A stretch of 64,000 nt of DNA from Bacilli bacterium. Its GTDB lineage: Bacteria; Bacillota_I; Bacilli_A; RFN20; CAG-288. The translations under genes and the position numbers were made by a program. Below, in pieces: positions 17,320 through 25,472 of the stretch. How positions within the stretch are numbered: the stretch's first letter is position 1; the number at the start of each line of letters is the position of its first letter. Location: the NCBI GenBank assembly GCA_900770925.1, contig CAAGLY010000011.1:1-64000 (forward strand), read 5' to 3'. The notes beneath the pieces are model-generated. The model saw nothing but the letters and a program-made list of their open reading frames with translations, ran no database searches and had not been told where the DNA came from.

Positions 17320-17425
17320 ATAGCACGAATCTAGCAGAGCTGTAACAAAACTCAGTTTTAAATCTGTTTCATAAAATAAAACAGACATCTTTTAGTTGTC
17401 TCAAATAATAAAGGAGGCTAATAAT

Positions 17426-18103
17426 ATGCCAGAATATCCATACGATGATTTAATTTCCGCAGGACGGAAATTACCGCCAGACATCAAACGCGGAAAACAC
17501 TCTATTCCATTCATTCCAAAACAGGAAATCGATCTAAAGAACCTCAATGACGGATTATTCCTTCAGGGATTCCAGAACTGCACCTCACAGGATAAGGACT
17601 GCAAGAACAAGATTGTACACTTCTATATCTACGATAAACTGTTAGAGCCCCTGTATCAGAATCCATTAAGATACATTCCGAAACTAGGAAAGTATTATGC
17701 GGTAAGGACACCCGATTACAGCAGGTTCACGGATAGTGACGAATACGAAATTCTCAGCGCAACCTACAAAAACAGATTCCTCGGTGCTCTATGGTCAGAA
17801 TACGGAATAAACGTCATCCCGACAATCGGCTGGGCAGGAAAAAGTTCATTTGAAATCTGTTTTGAAAGGGTTGAGCAGGGGTCAGTGGTTTCTATCTCAA
17901 CAATAGGAGTTCACAATGATCAGGAATGCGTGCAGGACTTTCTGACCGGATATGATGCTAGGCGTAACACAATTAACCCATCTTCCATAATCTGTTTAGG
18001 AGACATGGTCAAAGGGAGGGATACAGAAAACGTCTATTTTATTCCTTATAAAGATTCATTCGGAAGACAGTTCAAGGAAGGATGGCAAGGTAAGCTGTTC
18101 TAA
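17426..18103 (+). CDS. DUF4417-family protein
   Basis: A 225-residue protein. The central part matches the DUF4417 pattern: HFYIYDKLLEPLYQNP, RTPDYSRF, YKNRFLGALWSEYGINVIPT, then FLTGY and a late ICLGD. The family is found in phages and plasmids and its function is unknown. GGAGG upstream sets ATG 17426. It closes the rightward accessory set and is followed by a terminator shared with the convergent DUF234 gene. Confidence 0.75.
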   Translation: MPEYPYDDLISAGRKLPPDIKRGKHSIPFIPKQEIDLKNLNDGLFLQGFQNCTSQDKDCKNKIVHFYIYDKLLEPLYQNPLRYIPKLGKYYAVRTPDYSRFTDSDEYEILSATYKNRFLGALWSEYGINVIPTIGWAGKSSFEICFERVEQGSVVSISTIGVHNDQECVQDFLTGYDARRNTINPSSIICLGDMVKGRDTENVYFIPYKDSFGRQFKEGWQGKLF

Positions 18104-18163
18104 ATATCATAGTAGTAGAGCAAAGTGTTTTTCTATTTGCATAAAGGTATTTTTGTAGAAGCA

Positions 18164-18192
18164 ATCTGCTTTTGTCAGCAGATATTTTTTGC
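18164..18192 (+). terminator. terminator between convergent genes
   Basis: ATCTGCT (18164-18170), loop TTTGTC, AGCAGAT (18177-18183), then ATTTTTT. It ends the DUF4417 transcript. Confidence 0.75.
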
Positions 18193-18198
18193 TATAAG

Positions 18199-19581
18199 CT
18201 ATTCCTTATACCTGTCCTCTAAAGTGAAAAACAGATAAGGATATTCCTTTTTCAGATCAAAGCCGTTTTTGGATGCGAATCCATATTGGATAGGTGCAAG
18301 TGTGGTACAGGAAATCTGTTCCAGCTCTTCAGAGATAACCTGATCGTTAATCGGTGCATTAGTATACTTACACTCAAAGAAAACGTACCCGTTCTGACAC
18401 TTTCCAACCACATCGAACTGCCCGTTTTTCTTCTCTTTTGGATTGTCATACCAATAAGTACCGATATCAAGAAGCGAGGGATTAAGCCTTCCTTTCCGGT
18501 TTTTCCGGATAAGGAACTGCTTTGTGATTGTCTCGAAGGTAGCAGGGACAATTGTGCGTTCAAAGTCTTTAGAAACATACCTATCATAAAAGACATCATC
18601 ATCAAACCTATTTAACGCCGACTCATTCCGGTAGAGATACCGGTAATAGAACCGGACACAGGCATCTGAGATACGATACCCGGATTTCTTTTTGTCTGTC
18701 GGCTTATTTATCGGGGCGACATACTCAATCAGATTCCTTTTTACCAGTTTCTGAAGAATAGCACTAAGCCTGGGAGATGAATCAATGTGGGATTTAGAAA
18801 GGATATCCTGATAATGGAAAGCACCTAAGGCAATACTATCAAACACCAGGTTAGCCCTATTCACTTTTCTCAATTCCTGTTTTAAATAGGTTTCCAGAAA
18901 TTCCCGCAATCCGGAAAAACGTCCGCTCAATAAAGAAACAATATTCTCTTTAACGGATTTGTTCGCATCAATCTGAGCGTTATAGAACGGAACACCTCCG
19001 AAAGCAGAATATAAGCGGACCTTATCTTCCAGACCGAAAGCAGGATAGAATTTAGCGGAATCAAAATAATCCCTCTGCTGTAAAAGGATAGAAAGGTGAA
19101 AACGCCTATAAAGAGGATTCTCATGGCTGAGAACATCTTCCCTAGTTGCAATGCTGCTGCCTAAAACAAAGAGCTTTAAATTGGATTTCCTCGCATATCG
19201 GTCAATGATAGCCTGTAGCTTTGAATCACAGCCCTCGATAACACTTCGGATATAGGGATACTCATCTAAGACAAGATAGATTGGTCTATCTAAAGAATAA
19301 TCGAAGAGAAATTCAACAGCATCAAAGAAAGAGTTAAAAAGGACATTAGGTAGATTCAGTTCTTTCTGAATCCTTTTCGAAATCAAAGAGACGTTATCCC
19401 TTTCGCTCGATTCCTTGCACTGATAAAGGATCAAGGGAACTCCTTTGTCCGAGAGAGTATGTCTTACCAGCTCTGTTTTTCCCCTTCGTCTTCTGCCATA
19501 GAGAATACATCCTCGATATCCTTTTTGGGACAGAAGACGATTAATCGCCTTCTGTTCCTCCTCTCTTCCGATAAAAACCAT
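18199..19581 (-). CDS. DUF234-type (archaeal-like) ATPase
   Basis: 460 residues. It opens FIGREEEQKAI, with Walker A GRRRRGKT (29-36), Walker B YLVLDEYPY (about 100-108) and LFVLGSS as sensor. A winged-helix segment comes near 270-310. The C-terminal DUF234 region has QFDVVGKCQNGYVFFECKYT, i.e. D..E-x-K of the PD-(D/E)XK fold. GGAGGG gives a clear start at ATG 19581. Three 15-bp repeats lie just upstream. It is a close relative of the gene at 41597-42991. Function of the family is unsettled. Confidence 0.85.
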   Translation of the reverse strand: MVFIGREEEQKAINRLLSQKGYRGCILYGRRRRGKTELVRHTLSDKGVPLILYQCKESSERDNVSLISKRIQKELNLPNVLFNSFFDAVEFLFDYSLDRPIYLVLDEYPYIRSVIEGCDSKLQAIIDRYARKSNLKLFVLGSSIATREDVLSHENPLYRRFHLSILLQQRDYFDSAKFYPAFGLEDKVRLYSAFGGVPFYNAQIDANKSVKENIVSLLSGRFSGLREFLETYLKQELRKVNRANLVFDSIALGAFHYQDILSKSHIDSSPRLSAILQKLVKRNLIEYVAPINKPTDKKKSGYRISDACVRFYYRYLYRNESALNRFDDDVFYDRYVSKDFERTIVPATFETITKQFLIRKNRKGRLNPSLLDIGTYWYDNPKEKKNGQFDVVGKCQNGYVFFECKYTNAPINDQVISEELEQISCTTLAPIQYGFASKNGFDLKKEYPYLFFTLEDRYKE

Positions 19582-19601
19582 ATCCTGCCCTCCTTATCCG
19601 G

Positions 19602-19646
19602 TTTAGTAATTTATATTTTAGTAATTCGTAATTTAGTATTCTATAA
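19602..19646 (-). repeat. 15-bp direct repeats upstream of DUF234 ATPase
   Basis: TTTAGTAATT begins at 19602 and 19617, and TTTAGTATT at 19632: three copies exactly 15 bp apart, starting 21 bp from the start codon. A degenerate fourth (TTGACTAAG) begins at 19647. Position suits an autoregulatory operator. Confidence 0.7.
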
Positions 19647-19812
19647 TTGACTAAGATTATACCCTTTAACGTTCTCCTCGTCAACTTTGTTTAGCTTAAA
19701 ATATGGGTGAATCTTCTATCCGACAGAAAAATCATTTAAAAACGCTTTTTTGTATTTGTTTTCTCTCCTTACTTCCTCCTATCGTACAATATTCAAGAAA
19801 GAAAAAAGCACA

Positions 19813-22770
19813 ATGTTCAAGTCTTACGGGAAAAAGAGAAGAATAAGGTTGATATTAACCTTTGCTGCCTATATCTGCTGTGCTCTTTTTGTCATTGTGG
19901 AAGCCTGTCTTCCGGGAAAAATCTCCGCTAATCAGTCCAATACGGTCGGAGGAGGTATCGCCGATATTATCAACGGTAATGCAGAGGATCAGACCGTTAT
20001 CGTTCCTCCGGCCAGCTTAGAAATCACCAATAAGAATATTGCCGACCTGACGGTCGGCGATACCTACCAATTAGAAGCAAAGATCCTTCCGGAAAACTGC
20101 TCTTTCGAGTCTCTCTCCTATCAGAGCAATAATCCTCAATGTGTGGACGTAGATGAAAAAGGAAAGATTACGGCTAAGAAAGAAGGACAGGGAACGATTA
20201 CCTGCTATTCCACCTCTTATCCAGACATCAAGGATTCCTTCAGCCTTACTATCCACAACATCAAAGAGACTAAAATCACCTCAACGATTGAAAACGCAAC
20301 CTTAGGAAATGACGGAATCTATGATTTAGAATGCAACAGAACCTATACCATCAAGACTGTCTTTACTCCAAACAATACCACAGATAAGAAGCTGACTTAT
20401 CAGAGCGACTGTACGGATAATTCCATCGCTATCAGCGAGGGAGTAATCCGAACAAACTCCATAACGGAAAAGCCATTAACAATCACTATTACTTCTGTCC
20501 AAGGCTTAACAAACACCATTAAAGTCAGAGTCCATGAGAACCAAGTAAACATTATTCCGTTAACGAAGATCAGCATCAGCAAAGCCGATTATGCCCAGTC
20601 TGTCGGTGAGAGTGTAGCAATCGGAAGCAAAAAACCTTACCAGGTCACCTTTGAACCGAGTAATGCGACTTATAAGACCTTTAAGATTGAGGTCTCTGAT
20701 CCGACAATCGCTTCGGTCTCCGGAACAAAAATCACCGGAAAGAAAAACGGAACAACAGAACTGACTATCTCTTCCGTAAAGTATCCGGAATTGAAGGACA
20801 CGAGAATAATCCAGATTGATATGGTTCGGTTGAGCTTGATAAAGAGCATCTATCTAAATCACTCCTCTGCCCCTGTTAGGAATATCGGAGCCACAGGTAC
20901 TCTCTCTTATCAGGGAGCAAGTCCTTCTAATGCATCGGCTGTCAGGGGAAAGAAAGCAGATCATATTTCCTATCAGTCCTTAGACAGTACGATTGCCTCC
21001 GTCGATGCTACTGGAAAGGTAAAGGCATTAAAGGAGGGAACAACGACTATCAATAGGCTGTTCTATAACACAAAGGAGGATAAGGATAACCACTCAACTC
21101 CTGCAGTAACAAAATCGATTAAGGTTAAGGTCAACGCACAGACTTTATCCGAGATTAAGGACTTCTCGCTGAAAAACAACCTTTCGGAATCAGACAATGA
21201 TGACTTAGTACTCTATTCGAATAAATCCTATAATCTCACCTCTGGTATCAGGGTTGATAAGCTCTATGATAAAAACGGAAAAGAGATAACGGATACGGAA
21301 AGCAAAGCCCTCAGCTTTGCTATCGATTCCGCCTATCCGGAAGAAGAGAAAAAGAACAGGAAACTGACAAACGGAATCTTTATTGCGACTTCATCCTCTC
21401 CTTGCCGTGTCACGTTCAAAGTCACGCATGAGTCTTCTAAAGTATCGAAATATATTTCTTATATCATCTTTAATGATAGGACAATAAAGGATAGTCTCTC
21501 AGGTTTAGTGTCCGAAGATAAAACCTATGATACCTTTGAGGGAGCCTCCTATCCTACCTTCAGTCAGAAAGTATCCCTTTCTGTCTCTGACAGGGATACC
21601 TTAACCATCGATTCCGCAGATGAGATAACGTATCAGTTCACATTAGAAACCAAGGAGAATACGCTCTGTTCCCTGTTAAGCCATACTTCGGATAGTATTA
21701 CCATTAAAGGAAGGGATGAAGGAGAGAGGAAGGTCCTTATCACTCCCTGTTTCCAAGGACATGTCTATACGGGAAACAGCAAGATTCTAAGAGTATCTAT
21801 CCGTCATCGGTATTTAAAGAGCCTCTCTTTAAAGCTCTATGATACTTCACAGAAAGAAATCAGCTTACCAAGTCAGAAAGAAGGGGAAGTCTCCCTGACT
21901 AGGATTAAAGGAGAGAAGGTTACCTATAAGCTGATCCGTAATCCCAAGGATTACACGATTGAGAATATCCAGATTACTAATTCTGATTCTAATAGTGTCA
22001 CCATCAAGGGCAGCACCATTACGGGAAAGAATATCGGAAAGAGCTCAATTACTTTCCTTGACTCTGCCTCAATGTGCAAAGTAACCCTTTCTCTTTCCAT
22101 CGTCAATAAGACTGAATTCACTTCCACTCCTTTCACCCTCAGCCAGTCTCACCTTAGCTATGATAAGGAAAAGAACATCTATCATATTGAAAACGGAACC
22201 ACCGCCAAAATCAAAACGAACTTTGTCAAAGGAAGCACGTATAAGAAAGTCCAATATACCTCGAGTGACAAAGATATCCTCCAGGTCGGCAATGACGGAA
22301 AGATTACTCCTTTAAAGGCAGGAGAAGCAACCATCACGGCTCTTGTCGACGACCAGAACACCATTCATCTTGCCTATAAGGTCAACATCATCGTCGACAA
22401 GAAAGGAGTTATCCGCAACAGGAGAGACTTCTTCCTCAAAGTCAGAAAAATGATCGGACACTTCGGCGCCTTCCTGATTACCGGTATCTGCTCTACTCTC
22501 TTCTACCTGCTCTTGGTCAAGGAAAAGAAACAGCATCTGATCTTTGTTCCCGTTAACTTTGTCCAAGGCTTCCTGTTAGCTGGGCTGACAGAGCTTATCC
22601 AGCTCTTTGTTCCAGGACGAAGCGGCCTGTTTTCAGATGTCAGGATTGACTATATCGGTTTCCTTTTCTCCGCGGTAACTATCACCCTTCTCTACTTCCT
22701 GATTCCGTTAATCATCAAAGGGGTGAAGATACTCCTTGAGAAACACAAAGAGAAGAAAGCAGAGAAGTAA
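19813..22770 (+). CDS. VanZ-family membrane protein with large bacterial-Ig insertion
   Basis: 985 residues from ATG 19813. Transmembrane segment 1 (LILTFAAYICCALFVIVEAC) leads into PGKISANQS, as in VanZ proteins after their first helix. About 830 extracellular residues follow with repeated Big_2-type signatures (NKNIADLTVGDTYQL, VDEKGKITAKKEGQGTI, VSGTKITGKKNGTTELTI). The VanZ core then resumes: KMIGHFGAFLITG, TELIQLFVPGR, FSDVRIDYIG, with three more membrane helices. VanZ proteins affect glycopeptide or lipid-linked envelope chemistry; substrate unknown. The Ig array seems inserted in the first external loop. It lies 65 bp upstream of the ligase-like gene and is probably cotranscribed with it. 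Confidence 0.75.
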   Translation: MFKSYGKKRRIRLILTFAAYICCALFVIVEACLPGKISANQSNTVGGGIADIINGNAEDQTVIVPPASLEITNKNIADLTVGDTYQLEAKILPENCSFESLSYQSNNPQCVDVDEKGKITAKKEGQGTITCYSTSYPDIKDSFSLTIHNIKETKITSTIENATLGNDGIYDLECNRTYTIKTVFTPNNTTDKKLTYQSDCTDNSIAISEGVIRTNSITEKPLTITITSVQGLTNTIKVRVHENQVNIIPLTKISISKADYAQSVGESVAIGSKKPYQVTFEPSNATYKTFKIEVSDPTIASVSGTKITGKKNGTTELTISSVKYPELKDTRIIQIDMVRLSLIKSIYLNHSSAPVRNIGATGTLSYQGASPSNASAVRGKKADHISYQSLDSTIASVDATGKVKALKEGTTTINRLFYNTKEDKDNHSTPAVTKSIKVKVNAQTLSEIKDFSLKNNLSESDNDDLVLYSNKSYNLTSGIRVDKLYDKNGKEITDTESKALSFAIDSAYPEEEKKNRKLTNGIFIATSSSPCRVTFKVTHESSKVSKYISYIIFNDRTIKDSLSGLVSEDKTYDTFEGASYPTFSQKVSLSVSDRDTLTIDSADEITYQFTLETKENTLCSLLSHTSDSITIKGRDEGERKVLITPCFQGHVYTGNSKILRVSIRHRYLKSLSLKLYDTSQKEISLPSQKEGEVSLTRIKGEKVTYKLIRNPKDYTIENIQITNSDSNSVTIKGSTITGKNIGKSSITFLDSASMCKVTLSLSIVNKTEFTSTPFTLSQSHLSYDKEKNIYHIENGTTAKIKTNFVKGSTYKKVQYTSSDKDILQVGNDGKITPLKAGEATITALVDDQNTIHLAYKVNIIVDKKGVIRNRRDFFLKVRKMIGHFGAFLITGICSTLFYLLLVKEKKQHLIFVPVNFVQGFLLAGLTELIQLFVPGRSGLFSDVRIDYIGFLFSAVTITLLYFLIPLIIKGVKILLEKHKEKKAEK

Positions 22771-22835
22771 GTCTCCATTATTTTAAGGCATGACCGCTTT
22801 TTGCAATTTTCCCATTAAAAGACTATAATCGAAGC

Positions 22836-24332
22836 ATGTCTTCTCCGATGCCGATAACAGAAAAAGATTCAGACCAGCCCGCAATCACAAAAAAGTCTTT
22901 TATCGACTTTCTCCTTTTCCTTATTCTGAGCTGCTTAAACTCGGTTTTCACCTGTGGCAGATTATCCAAGACTCCAATAGAAGGATACGGAAATCCTACC
23001 CATTTCTACGGAAAATGGTCCTACTATCCCGGTCTTCCGTTTGAACCATATATCCTCATTCCCTGCTATATCATTTTCTTTGTCCTCCTTATGGTTCTAA
23101 GGTCACGGCTAAGAAAAAAGATTGCCTTCAACAAAGGGATAATCGCTATCTATATCGCCTTCCTTGTTACGAGCACCATCTCCATCTGGTTCTCCCCGAA
23201 AGGTCCTCGATCATATACTTACACCTATTTAGGTTCGACCTTCCAGACTTCAACAGAAGGATTATCCGGAATCAACTATCTCACTAGCTTCCTGAACCAG
23301 ATCTTTTTCTACTCCTATCTCTGCGCCTTTTTCCTCTTTATTGCCCCATTAACCAAGGAAAACACGCTCTGCTTCCGCCTCTTAAGCCTAATCAGGCAGA
23401 GGATTGCCTTTTCTAGGATTATCTATGCCTTAATCTATCAGCGGGAATACCTAGTCTATAACTTAGTCAAATTCTTCCATAAAGGAGACGGCTTCTTTGT
23501 AGAAATAACCAGCTATACCCACAACCGGAACGTCTTCGGATTCTTCCTCTTCAGGGCTTTTCTTTTCGCCTTTTCCGACTTCCGTCGGAACGAGAACATT
23601 GTCTCCTTCCTGCTCTGTTCCTTCTATCTTGTTTTCTGCGTGTTTATCATCTCAAAGACTCCCTCCTTATTAAGGCTCTCCTTAAGTGCCTTATATAGCA
23701 TCTATTACCCAATCACTCACTACAAGAAAAAGAAGGGATGGTCAATCTTCTTTATCTCCATCTTAGCTATAGCTCTGCTTCTCTTCTTGATTGTCATTAT
23801 CCGGTTTAAAGGATTCACCAAGTATATCTTCTCTATCTTCACTCAGATGAGTACAAGGTTTGCCCGCTACTATATTACAAACGGAGCCAGGTCAAGGATG
23901 AACCAAAACGTCTTCATCTCCCTGTTCGGATACGGACGTTACCCCTTTGCCGCTCTCTTCACCCAGATGTCGGGAATCCTCAATGACGGAACCATCCTTT
24001 CAACTAGCCACATCTGCTATGTCGATATCTTCCTAGAATTCGGAAGGAGGGGAATCATCCTCCTCGCTTCCTGCTACTTACTTGCAGGCTGTGACTTCAT
24101 CAGGAAAAGGATCAAGACAAAGAACCCGGATACCTTCATCCAGATTATTATTCTCGTCGCCCTTAGCATCTACTCCTTCTCTGAACCCCGTGCTATCTTC
24201 CTAAGGGAAGGAAGCTGTCTCTTCTTCATCTTCTTTGCCTCTACCTTCTACCTAGAAGATGCAAGGGCAGAGAAAGGAAAGACAGGGCAGAGAAAAAAAG
24301 ACCTCACGCATCGTCTAGGAGTCTGTTCCTAA
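22836..24332 (+). CDS. O-antigen ligase/polymerase-like membrane protein
   Basis: 498 residues with ten or more hydrophobic segments. The motif THNRNVFGFFLF, a central loop, and STSHICYVDIFLEFGRRGIIL fit the Wzy_C/O-antigen ligase family, which joins or polymerises lipid-linked glycans outside the membrane. In a Gram-positive setting it would act on a capsule or wall polymer (inference). It follows the VanZ gene by 65 bp and is closed by a strong terminator. No glycan operon adjoins it. Confidence 0.75.
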   Translation: MSSPMPITEKDSDQPAITKKSFIDFLLFLILSCLNSVFTCGRLSKTPIEGYGNPTHFYGKWSYYPGLPFEPYILIPCYIIFFVLLMVLRSRLRKKIAFNKGIIAIYIAFLVTSTISIWFSPKGPRSYTYTYLGSTFQTSTEGLSGINYLTSFLNQIFFYSYLCAFFLFIAPLTKENTLCFRLLSLIRQRIAFSRIIYALIYQREYLVYNLVKFFHKGDGFFVEITSYTHNRNVFGFFLFRAFLFAFSDFRRNENIVSFLLCSFYLVFCVFIISKTPSLLRLSLSALYSIYYPITHYKKKKGWSIFFISILAIALLLFLIVIIRFKGFTKYIFSIFTQMSTRFARYYITNGARSRMNQNVFISLFGYGRYPFAALFTQMSGILNDGTILSTSHICYVDIFLEFGRRGIILLASCYLLAGCDFIRKRIKTKNPDTFIQIIILVALSIYSFSEPRAIFLREGSCLFFIFFASTFYLEDARAEKGKTGQRKKDLTHRLGVCS

Positions 24333-24340
24333 TCAAAATC

Positions 24341-24376
24341 TGTCCCTTGGCTTAGCCAAGGGACAGTCTTTTATCT
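24341..24376. terminator. bidirectional terminator
   Basis: A perfect 12-bp stem (24341-24352 with 24356-24367), a 3-nt loop, then TCTTTT. It separates two convergent transcripts: the ligase-like gene (+) and the long surface operon (-). Confidence 0.88.
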
Positions 24377-24386
24377 GCTTTCCGTT

Positions 24387-25457
24387 TTATTTGTTTTCGA
24401 TCCAGTTTGCGTACAGCGTCCTATCCGAGTAGACACTCGTTAAGTCCGTGAAACGTCCGCTGATTGCCGGATCCGGATTCTTGGTCGTATACCAGCCATC
24501 GAAGGTATAGCCCTGCTTAACCGCAAGCGGGACAGTGAGATTATCAGAGAAGAAGGTATGGCCACGCTCAATCAGAACCTTGCTCTGAGCAGCAGAGGAA
24601 GCAAGCTGGCCGCCATTCGTCCTGAACTCAACCGTATAGGTAGCAGAGAGCTTATCCTTGAAGTTGGCAATGACCTTCCATCCAGACTGGTTCTTCTGGT
24701 ACCTGACTAAGTTCTCCAGATCGAAATAGAAGTCACCGACATTTCCTGAATCGGAAGTCGGTGCTCCGTTTCCGCTAAGCCAGGTGTTCGGAGCCGAGAA
24801 GGCAACTATTTCGCTGTTACCATCGGTATAGTACAGCTGAAGGACCCATTCTCCGTTCTCATCGGTTCCGGAAGTGACGGAAGAAATACCTTTTCCGGGA
24901 GCTAAGACAAATTCCTTTGTCGTGTCGTCCGTAAAGGTGATGGTCACCTTCTGTCCGCCGTTTTCGGTCTGCTCGCACTTCCTATCCTTGATTCCTCTGC
25001 CCTCATCGCCTTTTTCGCCTTTCGGAATACGGACAGGATCACTCTTTGTTCCATCCGAATACGTGAAGGTCAGAAGAATATCGCCCGTCTCCTTATCCTT
25101 CTCGGTTTCATATCCGATAATGCTCCGTCCTGCCTTAACGACAAAGGACACCGGCTTAACGCTTGAATCCGTAAAGGTAATGGTAACCGTGATGTTACCC
25201 TCCTCATCCCTGACCGGTTCAACCTTGCTGATTCCGTTTCCGTCTTTTCCTTTTTCGCCGCAAGGCAGAATAAAGGTAACCGGATCCTTTTTGGTTCCGG
25301 TAAAGGTAATCGTCACTAAGGTGTTTCCGTCATCAAGGATACGGGTCGTCACCTCTTCGATCTGGTTGACCTTATTTCCGCCTCTTAGGAACGAACATCC
25401 GGTAAGAGGCCTCCTCCTTGATAATCCGGCTAATGCTAATCTCCTCGATTTTCTCAT
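24387..25457 (-). CDS. surface lipoprotein with collagen-like and InlB-type repeats
   Basis: 356 residues. RPLTGC near residue 20 is a lipobox-like site, so it is probably lipid-anchored. The body repeats a unit of about 45-60 residues: a beta pair (VTITFTGT, VTITFTDSS, VTITFTDDT) followed by a GxY-rich hinge (GEKGKDGNGIS, KGEKGDEGRGI). The C-terminus is an InlB_B/Listeria-Bacteroides repeat (YTVEFRTNGGQ ... GYTFDGWYTTKN ... LYANWIENK). It is the last gene of the long SipW operon, 15 bp after the preceding stop. Likely exposed on the cell surface. Confidence 0.75.
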   Translation of the reverse strand: MRKSRRLALAGLSRRRPLTGCSFLRGGNKVNQIEEVTTRILDDGNTLVTITFTGTKKDPVTFILPCGEKGKDGNGISKVEPVRDEEGNITVTITFTDSSVKPVSFVVKAGRSIIGYETEKDKETGDILLTFTYSDGTKSDPVRIPKGEKGDEGRGIKDRKCEQTENGGQKVTITFTDDTTKEFVLAPGKGISSVTSGTDENGEWVLQLYYTDGNSEIVAFSAPNTWLSGNGAPTSDSGNVGDFYFDLENLVRYQKNQSGWKVIANFKDKLSATYTVEFRTNGGQLASSAAQSKVLIERGHTFFSDNLTVPLAVKQGYTFDGWYTTKNPDPAISGRFTDLTSVYSDRTLYANWIENK

Positions 25458-25472
25458 TGTTCTGACTCTCCT

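Noticed and set aside
19750..19812. An earlier in-frame start for the VanZ protein.
   Set aside because: The added residues spoil the basic start before the first membrane helix; ATG 19813 gives a normal VanZ N-terminus.
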